A stretch of 64,000 bases of DNA. Origin: Saccharopolyspora aridisoli (GTDB lineage Bacteria > Actinomycetota > Actinomycetes > Mycobacteriales > Pseudonocardiaceae). The stretch is from positions 186,001 through 250,000 of the forward strand of contig NZ_SMKV01000003.1 in the NCBI RefSeq assembly GCF_004348445.1. The letters are read 5' to 3'. The stretch's first letter is position 1; every line of letters begins with the position of its first letter. Positions 25,937 to 37,378 of the stretch are shown here, piece after piece. Under the pieces are notes generated by a model, which had not been told where the DNA came from, searched no databases, and saw nothing but the letters and a program-made list of their open reading frames with translations. Position numbers and translations under genes: made by a program.

Positions 25937-27151
25937 GTGGACTCAGCGCGGTTGGTGTCCGACTACGTGCGGCTCGGGCTGCGGTTCGACCGGCTCGAAC
26001 CGGGTCTGGTCGACTCCTACGCGGGCGACCCGGGGCTGCGGCTCCGGGTGCTCCACGAGCCGCGCCCGGACCCGCTGCGGCTCGTCGCGAGGGCTCGCGA
26101 GCTGCGCGACGAGCTGGGCGGTTGCGGGCTGGCCGAACCCCGCTCGTGGTTCCTCGACGCTCAGCTCACCGCGCTGGAGGCGATCGGTCTTCGGATCGCC
26201 GGTCAGGAGATGTCGTTCCTGGCGGAAGTGCGGGCGTGCTTCCAGGTCACCCCTGAGCTCGGCGATCCCGACGAGTACCGGGAGGCCCACCGCGAACTCG
26301 ACGCGCTGCTGCCGGGAGCGGGGGCACTGGTCGACCGGCTCGCCGCGGTCCGGCGCCGCGACCGGCTGTCGCCGGAGCGCCTGGAGGTCTGCGTGGAAGC
26401 GGTGTCCGGTGCGCTGCGCTCGCGGGTGCGGGCTCGCTTCGGGCTGCCGGTGCAGGAGCGGGTGCGGTACCGGATCGTCACCGACCGGCCGTGGAGCGGG
26501 TTCAACGAGTACCTCGGCGGGTTCCGGTCGCGGGTGTCGGTCAACGCCGACATCGGTCACCGCGCGTCGACCTTGCCGCAGCTGATCGCCCACGAGTCCT
26601 ACCCGGGTCACCACACCGAGCACTGCCGCAAGGCCGCCGGGATAGCGCGCACCCAACCCGAGCAGGCGATCTTCCTGGTCAACACGCCGCAGTGCGTGCT
26701 CGCCGAAGGTCTCGCAGACCTCGGCCTGCACGCGGCGGTGGGGGAGGGCTGGGGCTCGTGGGCGGCGGAGATCTTCGCCGACCTGGGCATCGCGCTGGAC
26801 GGCGAGCTCGCCGAGCGGCTGGAGGCGGTGCTGGTCCACCTGCTGCCGGTGCGCCAGGACGCGATGCTGATGCTGCACTCCCGGAGGAGGTCGGAGCAGG
26901 ACGCCGTCGATCACCTGCGCCGCTGGCTGCTGATGCCGGAAGACCGCGCGCGGCACCTGGTGAGCTTCATGCGCGATCCGCTGTGGCGGGCCTACACCAC
27001 GACCTACGTAGAAGGGTTCCGCCTGCTGCGGCGGTGGCTGTCGGACCACCCGGACGGCACATCGAGCACCGATCGTTACCGCCGATTGCTTGACGAGGCG
27101 CTTGTGCCAGAGGTCCTCCGCGCTGAGATCGCGGCACGCGCGCGGTCCTGA
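25937..27151 (+). CDS. DUF885 family protein (putative metallopeptidase)
   Basis: A 404-residue protein of the DUF885 family, whose members have a zinc-peptidase-like HExxPGHH motif; here it is LIAHESYPGHHTEHC (H219, E220, H225, H226). Further on, VLAEGLADLGLHAAVGEGWGSW gives the downstream acidic residue expected for metal binding. No signal peptide is seen, so it should be cytosolic. It is shorter than typical 550-residue DUF885 proteins, with a reduced N-terminal region. GTG 25937 is chosen because TACCGT (25925-25930) lies 6 nt before it, a leaderless arrangement; an upstream ATG at 25883 would include the promoter. The substrate is unknown. Confidence 0.85.
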   Translation: MDSARLVSDYVRLGLRFDRLEPGLVDSYAGDPGLRLRVLHEPRPDPLRLVARARELRDELGGCGLAEPRSWFLDAQLTALEAIGLRIAGQEMSFLAEVRACFQVTPELGDPDEYREAHRELDALLPGAGALVDRLAAVRRRDRLSPERLEVCVEAVSGALRSRVRARFGLPVQERVRYRIVTDRPWSGFNEYLGGFRSRVSVNADIGHRASTLPQLIAHESYPGHHTEHCRKAAGIARTQPEQAIFLVNTPQCVLAEGLADLGLHAAVGEGWGSWAAEIFADLGIALDGELAERLEAVLVHLLPVRQDAMLMLHSRRRSEQDAVDHLRRWLLMPEDRARHLVSFMRDPLWRAYTTTYVEGFRLLRRWLSDHPDGTSSTDRYRRLLDEALVPEVLRAEIAARARS

Positions 27152-27602
27152 ATTTCACCCGGAAAGAGCAGCGAGGCTAACCGGGAGTGTTGGATTGAGT
27201 TCGTTCTCGTCGCGGCCCAGGGACGCGTCCTGACCTGCTGACGAATCGTCTGGAAACCTTCTATTCACCTTGTGACCTGCGAAAACAGGAGGTAGCGCGC
27301 GGTGAGCGCGGGAATGGTTCGAATCACCTAAGTGGCTGTCTGCCGAAGAGCGATCTCAAAGGTAGCGTTCGCTGGTGACGGGCCGTTCTTCTTCTGCACG
27401 TCCGAACGCGGCCCGTCCGGGAGGCCCTGATCGTGGCTGTTGGCTGGAGCGGACGTTCACACGTCCACCTTGGTCGCGGAGGGGGTCGGTGCCCGGCCCT
27501 CGCGTGGCGTCGGTGGACCGGACGGTCCAGCGGGAGCACGACGGGGGCAGGCCCGGCCCACCGACGAGCGGGCGTGCTCGGCACGTCCGCGAGGGAGTAG
27601 CC
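27152..27602. other. 450-bp leader region of phoH2 with possible short ORFs
   Basis: No confident gene. AGGAGGT (27287-27293) is followed 8 nt later by a 9-codon ORF (27302-27331, MSAGMVRIT), which looks like a leader peptide. Two further GTG ORFs follow head to tail: 27332-27430 (32 codons) and 27433-27600 (55 codons, ending 2 nt before phoH2). Their third-position GC is lower than in neighbouring genes, so they may not be coding. In mycobacteria phoH2 has a small upstream partner gene (phoAT); none of these ORFs is recognisably that protein. Confidence 0.35.
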
Positions 27603-28979
27603 GTGACCGCACGACGTTCCCAGCCTCAGGCGCACGAAGCCGTCCGCAGCGACGCGCCCGCGCCCACCGCACCTGGCGGTGACTCCGAGGTCCGCACCTA
27701 CGTCCTGGACACTTCGGTCCTGCTGTCCGACCCGTGGGCGATGGCCCGGTTCGCCGAGCACGACGTGGTGCTCCCGGTGGTGGTCATCTCCGAGCTGGAG
27801 GGGAAGCGCCACCACCCCGAACTCGGCTGGTTCGCCCGCGAGGCGCTGCGCGTGCTCGACGATCTCCGGATCAAGCACGGCAGATTGGACCACCCGGTGC
27901 TGGTCAACCCTGAGGGCGGCAACGTCCACGTGGAGTTGAACCACTCCGACCCGTCGGTGCTCCCGCCGGGTTTCCGCACGGACTCCAACGACTCCCGCAT
28001 CCTGGCCTGCTCGCTCAACCTCGCCGCCGAAGGCCGTGAGGTCGTGCTGGTCACCAAGGACATGCCATTGCGGGTCAAGGCCGCGTCGGTGAACCTGGCC
28101 GCCGAGGAGTACCGCGCGCAGGACGTGGTGTCGTCGGGCTGGAGCGGCATGGCGGACATCGACGTCGGTTCGGACTCGGTGGACTCGCTGTTCAAGGACG
28201 GCGTCGCCGACCTGGAGGAGGCGCGGGACCTGCCGCCGAACACCGGTGTGCGGATGCTCGCCGGACAGCAGAGCGCACTGGGCCGGATCACCGCGGACAA
28301 GCAGGTCCGGCTGGTGCGCGGCGACCGCGAGGTCTTCGGGCTGCACGGTCGTTCGGCGGAGCAGCGGATCGCGCTGGAGCTGCTCATGGATCCCGAGATC
28401 GGGATCGTCTCGCTCGGCGGCCGAGCCGGTACCGGCAAGTCCGCGTTGGCGCTGTGCGCGGGCCTGGAATCGGTTCTGGAACGCCAGCAGCACCGCAAGG
28501 TCGTGGTGTTCCGGCCGGTCTACGCCGTCGGTGGGCAGGAGCTCGGTTACCTGCCGGGCTCCGAGGGCGAGAAGATGGCGCCCTGGGCGCAGGCCGTCTT
28601 CGACACGCTCGGGGCTCACGCCAGCGAGAACGTGCTGGAAGAGATCATGGACCGCGGCATGCTCGAGGTGCTGCCGCTGACCCACATCCGCGGCCGCTCG
28701 CTGCACGACGCCTTCGTCATCGTCGACGAGGCCCAGTCGCTGGAGCGCAACGTGCTGCTGACGGTCCTGTCGCGGCTCGGCGCGAACTCGCGGGTGGTGC
28801 TCACCCACGACGTCGCGCAGCGGGACAACCTGCGGGTGGGCCGCCACGACGGTGTCGCGGCGGTCATCGAGAAGCTCAAGGGCCACCCGCTGTTCGCCCA
28901 CGTGACCCTGACCCGATCGGAACGAAGCCCGATCGCCGCTCTGGTCACCGAGCTGCTGGAAGGCGACCACACGCCCTGA
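27603..28979 (+). CDS. phoH2: PhoH2: PIN-domain RNase fused to PhoH ATPase
   Basis: A 458-residue two-domain protein. The N-terminal PIN domain (about 30-180) has [13 protein letters not shown] (D36), ELEGKRHH and TNDSRI-type acidic residues ([23 protein letters not shown]), a metal-dependent RNase site. The C-terminal PhoH domain (about 240-458) has Walker [16 protein letters not shown] (K279), Walker [16 protein letters not shown] and [10 protein letters not shown]. Proteins of this type unwind and cut RNA in an ATP-dependent way in mycobacteria. GTG 27603 is set by GAGGGAG. The long upstream region contains short ORFs. Confidence 0.93.
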   Translation: MTARRSQPQAHEAVRSDAPAPTAPGGDSEVRTYVLDTSVLLSDPWAMARFAEHDVVLPVVVISELEGKRHHPELGWFAREALRVLDDLRIKHGRLDHPVLVNPEGGNVHVELNHSDPSVLPPGFRTDSNDSRILACSLNLAAEGREVVLVTKDMPLRVKAASVNLAAEEYRAQDVVSSGWSGMADIDVGSDSVDSLFKDGVADLEEARDLPPNTGVRMLAGQQSALGRITADKQVRLVRGDREVFGLHGRSAEQRIALELLMDPEIGIVSLGGRAGTGKSALALCAGLESVLERQQHRKVVVFRPVYAVGGQELGYLPGSEGEKMAPWAQAVFDTLGAHASENVLEEIMDRGMLEVLPLTHIRGRSLHDAFVIVDEAQSLERNVLLTVLSRLGANSRVVLTHDVAQRDNLRVGRHDGVAAVIEKLKGHPLFAHVTLTRSERSPIAALVTELLEGDHTP

Positions 28980-28985
28980 CGCGGT

Positions 28986-29024
28986 CGTGGGGAGGACGCC
29001 TCCGGCGGGGGCGCCCTCCCCACG
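28986..29024. terminator. Bidirectional terminator after phoH2
   Basis: A 10-bp stem CGTGGGGAGG / CCTCCCCACG with a 19-nt GC-rich loop, 6 nt after the stop, between convergent phoH2 and guaB1. Confidence 0.75.
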
Positions 29025-29080
29025 TCTCGCGGTCGGACCCCGCGCGGAGTCCGAGCCCGCAGATCCTCCGCGCGAGATCG

Positions 29081-30523
<1,443 letters not shown>

Positions 30524-30625
30524 TCACGACGATACGTGCCCCGAGCAGCCGCCGTGCCCCGCTGCCGACCACCTGATCAAGCGACGTTCGAGGTTCAAAG
30601 CGGTGGTCGCCCCGGGCAGTGGCCG

Positions 30626-30664
30626 AACCGCCCGCATCGACGTCCTCTTCGCCGGGTCAGTTCA
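30626..30664. repeat. Intergenic repeat B, copy 1
   Basis: AACCGCCCGC-ATCGACG followed by TCCTCTTCGCCGGGTCAGTTC matches 50619-50657 over about 39 positions with six or so changes. Both copies lie a few bases beyond the 3' end of a minus-strand gene. Confidence 0.5.
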
Positions 30665-30685
30665 AGACCGGGCTGCCCGATGGCC

Positions 30686-31105
30686 TCAGGCGTCCTCGTC
30701 GGTGAGGGGTTCGAGGGACCTGTAGGCGTCGTAGTTGCGGAAGAAGCGGCTGTAGAGCTCGGAGCCGTCGTCGAAGGTGGCGTCTTCGAGGGGCCTGACC
30801 TCGACGACCTGCTTCATCTTCCAGGTGACCAGTTCGTGGTTCTCGTTCTGGTAGCTGGTCTCCTGCTGCTTGCCGCACTCCTTGGCCTTCTCGGCGGCCT
30901 CGTCCTCGGACTCGGCGGTGAGCAGGACGAACGACTCCTCGTAGAGGGGCTTGTGACCGGTCGCCTCGCTGGTGGCCTCCAGCAGGAGCACGGCGACGTA
31001 GTGGTCGCGTTCGACCGATGACGCGCGCTGCTGGAAATCACGCGGGTCGATGGTTCCCGGGCCGATGTCGATCGAACCAACGGCGTCGAAGTCCTCGCTG
31101 CTCAT
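30686..31105 (-). CDS. DUF4288 domain protein
   Basis: A 139-residue acidic cytosolic protein. VERDHYVAVLLLEATSEAT, YEESFVLLTAESEDEAAEKA and ENHELVTWKMKQVVEVRPL match DUF4288, a small family of unknown function often found in actinobacteria. About 45 residues precede the domain and a short tail (ELYSRFFRNYDAYRSL) follows. It ends close to guaB1 on the same strand and begins 12 nt after the DNA ligase gene, so it could be co-transcribed with the ligase. Confidence 0.85.
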   Translation of the reverse strand: MSSEDFDAVGSIDIGPGTIDPRDFQQRASSVERDHYVAVLLLEATSEATGHKPLYEESFVLLTAESEDEAAEKAKECGKQQETSYQNENHELVTWKMKQVVEVRPLEDATFDDGSELYSRFFRNYDAYRSLEPLTDEDA

Positions 31106-31117
31106 GCCACCAGGATC

Positions 31118-32632
31118 TCACCCGTCGCGGAGCATCCCGCGAACCGCCTCGATGGTGTCCGCCTCGGCCGCGTCCTTGTCCGGCCGGTAGCGCAGCACCC
31201 GGGCGAACCGCAGCGCGACCCCACCGGAATACCGGCTGCTGGTCTGCACCCCGTCGAGCTCGATCTCCACCACAAGCTCCGGGACGACGCGCACGGTCCA
31301 GTCGTCACCTCCGGTGGCCCGGCGCTGGAACTCGGCGGTCTGCCAGGCCAGCAGATCGTCGGTGAGGCCCTTGAAGGTCTTGCCGACCATGATCGGCGGG
31401 CCGCCGTCGGGATCGCGGGCGCCCAGGTGCAGGTTGGACAGGTAATCGCTGCGGCGACCGTGGCCCCACTCGGCGGCCAGGACGACCAGGTCGAGGGTGT
31501 GCTCGGGCTTGACCTTGCGCCACGCCTTGCCGCGCCGGCCCGCCGCGTACGGCGAGTCGAGGTCCTTGACCACCACGCCCTCGTGGCCGTGCGCCAACGC
31601 GTCGTCGAACAGCGCGGCGGCGTCCTCCGGGGTGGGGGACAGGACGCCCGGGATCCGGTGGGCGCCTGCGACCTGCTCCAACGCCTTCAGCCGGTCGGCC
31701 AGCGGCCGGTCGAGCAGGTCGGTCCCGTCCAGGTGCAGGCAGTCGAAGAAGTACGGGTGCAGCAGCTCGGCCCGCTGCTCCTGGGCGCCGAAGCGGGCCA
31801 TCGTCTCCTGGAACGGGCGGGGACGTCCGGCGTCGTCGAGGGCCAGCGTCTCGCCGTCGAGCACCACCGAGCGGCAGTCCAGGCCCCGCACCAGCTCCAC
31901 CAGCTCGGCGACGTTGCGGGTGATCTCGCGCAGCGTGCGGGTGTAGACGTGCACCTCATCGCCGTCGCGGTGCACCTGGATGCGGGCGCCGTCCAGCTTG
32001 TGCTCGACGCTGCACCCGCCGAGCTCGGCCAGCGCGGCGTCCAGTGTTCCCGCTGGTGAGGCCAGCATCGGGCGGATCGGGCGGCCCAGCTCCAGGTGGA
32101 ACTCGTGGAGCGCGGACTCGCCGCCGCCGAGCGCGGCCACGGCGGTCTCGGAGAGCCTGCCGGAGAGCATGAACGCGCGCCGCACGGCTTCGGTGCTCAC
32201 CTCGGCCGCCGCGGCGATGGCCTCGACCATCACGCCTTCCAACGCGCCCTGCCGGAGCTCACCGCCCAGCAGGCGCAGCAGGAACGACTGCTCCGCCTCG
32301 GTGGCCCTCCCGAGCAGCGCGCTCAGCGCGTCGGCTCGTCGTTGCCCTGATCCGGCGCCGCTGATCGTCCGCACTTCGCCGACCGCCGCTTCGACCTCGC
32401 CGATGGTCAACCGGGGGTCGGGCGCTGGTGAGACCTGCAACGCGGACAACGTCGACCAGCCGACCCCGGCCCGTCCGCCGGGGAGTTCGCCCGCCAGAAG
32501 CGCCGTCGCCGCGGCGACCTCCGCGGGTTCCAACCGCCGCAGCAGCGCGGCGATCGCCGATGTCTTCGCCTTGCGCGAGGACGTCGCCGCGACCTCCGCG
32601 GAGGCCGCGACGACGTCCGAGAGCAGCACCAT
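31118..32632 (-). CDS. ligB: ATP-dependent DNA ligase
   Basis: A 504-residue ATP-dependent ligase that seals nicks through an enzyme-AMP intermediate. The order is an N-terminal DNA-binding domain (1-170), the adenylation domain with the active-site lysine K212 in SVEHKLDGARIQVH, RSVVLDGETLAL, FFDCLHLDGTDLLD, GHEGVVVKDLDSPY and AWRKVKPEHT (motif V), then an OB-fold domain ending SRYSGGVALRFARV. It is of the LigB (Rv3062) type. It acts beside the essential NAD-dependent LigA, probably in repair. The DUF4288 gene follows 12 nt later. No Ku or LigD partner is nearby. Confidence 0.94.
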   Translation of the reverse strand: MVLLSDVVAASAEVAATSSRKAKTSAIAALLRRLEPAEVAAATALLAGELPGGRAGVGWSTLSALQVSPAPDPRLTIGEVEAAVGEVRTISGAGSGQRRADALSALLGRATEAEQSFLLRLLGGELRQGALEGVMVEAIAAAAEVSTEAVRRAFMLSGRLSETAVAALGGGESALHEFHLELGRPIRPMLASPAGTLDAALAELGGCSVEHKLDGARIQVHRDGDEVHVYTRTLREITRNVAELVELVRGLDCRSVVLDGETLALDDAGRPRPFQETMARFGAQEQRAELLHPYFFDCLHLDGTDLLDRPLADRLKALEQVAGAHRIPGVLSPTPEDAAALFDDALAHGHEGVVVKDLDSPYAAGRRGKAWRKVKPEHTLDLVVLAAEWGHGRRSDYLSNLHLGARDPDGGPPIMVGKTFKGLTDDLLAWQTAEFQRRATGGDDWTVRVVPELVVEIELDGVQTSSRYSGGVALRFARVLRYRPDKDAAEADTIEAVRGMLRDG

Positions 32633-32683
32633 GGGTCCATGGTGCGCACCACTCCGACAATTCGCGGGAGGGCCAGCGGCCAG

Positions 32684-34078
<1,395 letters not shown>

Positions 34079-34190
34079 GTTCGAAGTGTCCCGCCGATCG
34101 GCCGGCGGGGTCAGCGTGGCACGCCCCACCGGCCGGGGCGTGCCCCAGGGAACGGCCCGATCTGGAACGATCTAGGTGGGTGATCTGACA

Positions 34191-34218
34191 GCCCGCTCCC
34201 GGAGGGCGGGAGCGGGCT
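34191..34218 (-). terminator. Terminator after the first S1 protease
   Basis: A perfect 11-bp stem GCCCGCTCCCG / CGGGAGCGGGC with a 5-nt loop, 13 nt beyond the minus-strand stop; read with the gene it ends in GGGCTGTC. Confidence 0.8.
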
Positions 34219-34230
34219 TCGCAGAAGGGA

Positions 34231-35004
34231 TCAGCCGATGGTGGAGGAGATCCAGTCCTTGTAGGCGGTGGCGTCGGTGTAGACCGAAGGAGCCGTGCCG
34301 CAGACCGGGACCGGGCTGCCGAGGCGGCTGGTCACGCCGGTGAGCTTCCAGTCGCCGGGGGTGCCCTCCAGCTGCGGGCCGCCGGAGTCGCCGAAGCAGG
34401 CGTTGGCCAGGAGCTCCTGGCTGGCGGTGCAGATCTCGGTGGGGCCGTCGATGGAGCTCAGCGTGCACTGCGAGTCGGGGGCGACCTGGGTCTCCAGCTC
34501 CTGCAGCTGTTCCGGCGGTTCGCCGCAGCCGCGCACAGGGCAGGTCACGCCCCAACCGATGATGCGCGACGGGGTTCCTCGGGCGCCGGAGGCGTCGGCG
34601 ATGTCGACCGGCGTCTCGGACACCGCCTGGTCGAGCTTGAGCAGCGCGATGTCGCCGTTGGGGGTGTTGGTCTCGTAGTCCGGGTGCACGACGACCTCGG
34701 AAACACCTGCTTCGGTGCCTCCGCTGCTCCAGGTCGGGCTGCCGATCCGCAGGTCGAGGTCGGCCGGTGCCGCGTCGGCGACGCAGTGCGCCGCGGTGAG
34801 CACCCACTGCTCGTCGATCAGCGAGGCGCCGCAGCTGTGCGAACCCGAACGTTGCAGCGAGGACATCCATTCGTAGGGCTCGGTGGCGTCGTGACCGCCG
34901 ACGATCAGCGCGCCCGGGTTGTCGATGGCCTGCGCCGCCGGCGCGAAACCGGCGCCGAGCGCGAGCGCTGCGACGCCGCTGAGCAGCGCGGATGATTTCT
35001 TCAC
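34231..35004 (-). CDS. Secreted trypsin-fold (S1A) serine protease 1
   Basis: A 257-residue preproprotein. The signal peptide MKKSSALLSGVAALALGAG ends near APAAQA, followed by a short propeptide and the mature start IVGGHDATEPYEW (I34). The triad is His in VLTAAHCVAD, Asp in GDIALLKLD and Ser in CFGDSGGPQ. Cys pairs SCGASL...AHC, TCPVRGCGE and ACFGDS fit the fold. Residue 189 (six before the Ser) is Asn, not the Asp of trypsin, so Arg/Lys preference is not expected. A paralogue lies 2 kb away with a reductase gene between them. Substrate and activation protease are unknown. Confidence 0.92.
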   Translation of the reverse strand: MKKSSALLSGVAALALGAGFAPAAQAIDNPGALIVGGHDATEPYEWMSSLQRSGSHSCGASLIDEQWVLTAAHCVADAAPADLDLRIGSPTWSSGGTEAGVSEVVVHPDYETNTPNGDIALLKLDQAVSETPVDIADASGARGTPSRIIGWGVTCPVRGCGEPPEQLQELETQVAPDSQCTLSSIDGPTEICTASQELLANACFGDSGGPQLEGTPGDWKLTGVTSRLGSPVPVCGTAPSVYTDATAYKDWISSTIG

Positions 35005-35186
35005 AGAGATTCCCTCCCCGACGTGATCCCCTTCCCCCGGAAGTTAGGGGTGGGGTGCGGGACCAGGTACCGCCGCACGCCGCAGCGATCTGCGCTGATC
35101 GGCCCAGAATCGGAGGTGGGCGGACACATCGGCCGGAGCCGACTAGCCTGAGATTCGTATCACAGGGCCTGCGACGGGATGCCGAG

Positions 35187-36158
35187 ATGGCGCACGAGGT
35201 CGATCTGCTGGTGGTGGGTGCCGGTCCGACGGGACTGTTCGCCGCCTATTACGCCGGGTTTCGCGGGATGTCGGTGGCGCTGGTCGACGCGCTGCCGGAG
35301 CCGGGTGGCCAGGTGACTGCGATGTACCCGGAGAAGATGATCTTCGATGTGGCGGGCTTCCCGGAGATCCGGGGACGCGACCTGATCGCCGCGCTGGTCG
35401 AGCAGGCCGAACAGTACGGCCCGCGCTACCTGCTCGGGCGTCCCGCCGTCTCGTTGTCCGATGTGGACGGCGGCTTGCTGGTCGACGTCGGCGAGGGCGA
35501 GGAGGTCCGGGCCGGGGCGGTGCTGGTCACGGTCGGCATCGGCGAGTTCACACCGAGACCTCTTCCGGCGGGAGGTGAGTGGATCGGCAAGGGCGTCGTG
35601 CACTTCATCCCCGAGCTGTCCGCGCACTCCGGGCACGACGTGGTCGTCGTCGGCGGCGGCGACTCGGCGTTCGACTGGGCGTTGGCGCTGCAACCGGTGG
35701 CCCGCAGCGTCACGCTGGTGCACCGGCGGACCCGCTTCCGCGCCCACGAGGGCCTGGTCGCCAAGGTCGAGCAGCTGGGCATTCCGCTGATCGTCCCGGC
35801 CGAGGTCGCCGAAATCCGCGGCGACGCGGCCGGTCTCATCGAGGTTGCCATCGACGTCGACGGGCAACGACGCGTACTGCCCGCGCAAACGGTCGTCGCG
35901 GCGCTGGGTTTCACCGCCGATCTCGGCCCGATCGAAGCCTGGGGACTGGACCTGGAGAAGCGCTCGATCCTGGTCGACACGACGATGCGCACCAGCCGCG
36001 CCCGCGTCTACGCCGCAGGTGATGTCGCCGCCTACCCGGGAAAGGTCAAGCTCATCGCCACCGGCTTCGGCGAAGCCGCCACGGCGGTCAACAACATCGC
36101 CGTCGAGCTCAACCCCGACGCCCACCTCTTCCCCGGCCACTCCTCGAACCTCAGTTGA
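35187..36158 (+). CDS. Ferredoxin/flavodoxin-NADP+ reductase, thioredoxin-reductase type
   Basis: A 323-residue FAD enzyme of the YumC/TrxR-like FNR family, which moves electrons between NADPH and ferredoxin. The FAD site is LLVVGAGPTGLFAAYYAGF, the second FAD contact is VYAAGDVAAYPGKVKLIATGFGEA split over the C-terminal motif, and the NADP site is DVVVVGGGDSAFDWAL with RRTRFRAHE for the 2'-phosphate. The disulfide C-x-x-C of thioredoxin reductases is absent, as expected for this FNR group; PGGQVTAMYPEKMIFDVAGFP is a family hallmark. It lies between two convergent-strand protease genes. ATG 35187 is chosen by homology (MAHEVDLLVVG). The ferredoxin partner is not in the window. Confidence 0.92.
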   Translation: MAHEVDLLVVGAGPTGLFAAYYAGFRGMSVALVDALPEPGGQVTAMYPEKMIFDVAGFPEIRGRDLIAALVEQAEQYGPRYLLGRPAVSLSDVDGGLLVDVGEGEEVRAGAVLVTVGIGEFTPRPLPAGGEWIGKGVVHFIPELSAHSGHDVVVVGGGDSAFDWALALQPVARSVTLVHRRTRFRAHEGLVAKVEQLGIPLIVPAEVAEIRGDAAGLIEVAIDVDGQRRVLPAQTVVAALGFTADLGPIEAWGLDLEKRSILVDTTMRTSRARVYAAGDVAAYPGKVKLIATGFGEAATAVNNIAVELNPDAHLFPGHSSNLS

Positions 36159-36189
36159 GGGTTCGGCTCGTCCTGCGTGGCGGTGCGGG

Positions 36190-36310
36190 CGGCGGAACCT
36201 GAGATGCCCTCTGGACTCCGGGCGCCACTCCTGATGCGTGCCCGGCACGGCGTCCTGATGCGTGCCCGGCACGGCGTCGCGGCGTCCTCGCCAGACGACG
36301 TCTCAGAACC
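36190..36310. repeat. Intergenic repeat A, copy 1, with a 24-bp exact tandem repeat
   Basis: CTGATGCGTGCC followed by CGGCACGGCGTC occurs at 36231-36254 and again directly at 36255-36278. The flanks GGCGGAACCTGAG, GGACTCCGGGCGCCACTCCT and TCAGAACCCGCGGCGGTGC recur at 41149-41222 and, in part, near 23999 and 61385-61480. No gene is present in this stretch. Confidence 0.6.
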
Positions 36311-36388
36311 CGCGGCGGTGCCGTTCGGTCCTCACGGCTCGCGGCTTCGCCGCTCGCGAACCTCCTGAAAGCGCCCAAGGGTGGAAAC

Positions 36389-36416
36389 GGCACCCGGGAA
36401 CGATGTCCCGGGTGCC
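36389..36416 (-). terminator. Terminator after the second S1 protease
   Basis: A perfect 11-bp stem GGCACCCGGGA / TCCCGGGTGCC with a 6-nt loop, 22 nt beyond the minus-strand stop. Confidence 0.8.
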
Positions 36417-36437
36417 GCGTCAGGGGTGCTGAACGGG

Positions 36438-37184
36438 TCAGCTGCCGGTGTTCTGGTTGATCCAGTCGGCGAAGGCGGTCACGTCGGTGTAGATCGACGG
36501 GCCGGTGGCGCAGGTGGAGTCTCCGTTGCCGGAGCGGCTCGTGGCGCCGATCAGCTCCCAGCTGCCCTGGGTGCCCTTGATCTGCGGGCCGCCCGAGTCG
36601 CCGTAGCAGGCGCCGGAGTTGCCGCCCGGGTTGTCGGTGCAGATCTCGCCCGCGCCGTCGATGCCGGTGCAGCCGGCGTCGTCGACGACGCTGGTGTCGA
36701 GCTCCTGCAGGTTCGATGGAACTTCACCGCAGCCGGTCTCCGGGCAGGTCTGCCCCCAGCCGATGATGCGGCTCGGGGTGCCCGCGGCACCCGACTCGGC
36801 GGCGATCGAGATCGGGGCGGCGGACAGCTGCTTGTCCAGCTGGAGCACCGCGAGGTCGGCGCTGTCGTGCACCTGGGTCTTGGTCACGGCGGCTTCCTCG
36901 CCACCGGTGGTGTTGTCGTTGCTGCCCACGCGGACCGTGAAGTCACCGCCGCCCTGAACGCAGTGCGCGGCCGTCACCACCCAGTCCGGCTTGATCAGCG
37001 CGCCCCCGCAGATGTGGCTGCCCTGCTGCTGCAGCGAGACCATGAACGAGTAGGTCTCGGTCGCGTCGTGACCACCGATGATCATCGGGTCGACGTCGTC
37101 ACCGGCGGCGACGGCGGGCATGCTCAGCGCGCCCACTGCGCTGACCGCGGCGACCGCGGAGATGAGAGCCGAACGAATGCGCAT
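36438..37184 (-). CDS. Secreted trypsin-fold (S1A) serine protease 2
   Basis: A 248-residue preproprotein, paralogue of the protease at 34231 (shared GGHDATE, CGG/CGASLI, TPSRIIGWG, NLQELDT/QLQELET). The signal peptide MRIRSALISAVAAVSAVGA ends near PAVAA; the mature start is IIGGHDATETYSF (I35). The triad is His in VVTAAHCVQG, Asp in SADLAVLQLD and Ser in CYGDSGGPQI. Residue 189 is Gly, again not trypsin-like, so a small or hydrophobic P1 residue is more likely. Both copies are on the same strand with their own terminators, and the reductase gene lies between them in the opposite direction, so a simple tandem duplication was later interrupted, or the reductase was bracketed (inference). Confidence 0.92.
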   Translation of the reverse strand: MRIRSALISAVAAVSAVGALSMPAVAAGDDVDPMIIGGHDATETYSFMVSLQQQGSHICGGALIKPDWVVTAAHCVQGGGDFTVRVGSNDNTTGGEEAAVTKTQVHDSADLAVLQLDKQLSAAPISIAAESGAAGTPSRIIGWGQTCPETGCGEVPSNLQELDTSVVDDAGCTGIDGAGEICTDNPGGNSGACYGDSGGPQIKGTQGSWELIGATSRSGNGDSTCATGPSIYTDVTAFADWINQNTGS

Positions 37185-37289
37185 GTGTGTCGAATCCTCC
37201 GGGTACCCCGGCTCCGAAGGCCGGCTGGCCGCTGACGCTAACGGCGCCCCCGACCCCGGCGTACCGACGAAGGTCGTAGGGGCGAACCG

Positions 37290-37330
37290 AAAAGGCGGTG
37301 GCCCGCGGACAATCCGCAGGCCACCGCCTT
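37290..37330. terminator. Terminator beyond glpX
   Basis: A 12-bp stem AAGGCGGTGGCC / GGCCACCGCCTT, with a second 5-bp stem GCGGA / TCCGC in the loop, flanked by A and T runs. It is placed 49 nt after the glpX stop and before the protease promoter. Confidence 0.8.
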
Positions 37331-37378
37331 GATCAAGATCGGTTCAGCCGGTTTTTCCCGGTTTCCCGATGAGGGCGA

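Noticed and set aside
36231-36278. Tandem 24-bp repeat as a CRISPR array
   Set aside because: Only two abutting units with no spacers, and no cas genes; it belongs to an intergenic repeat family instead.
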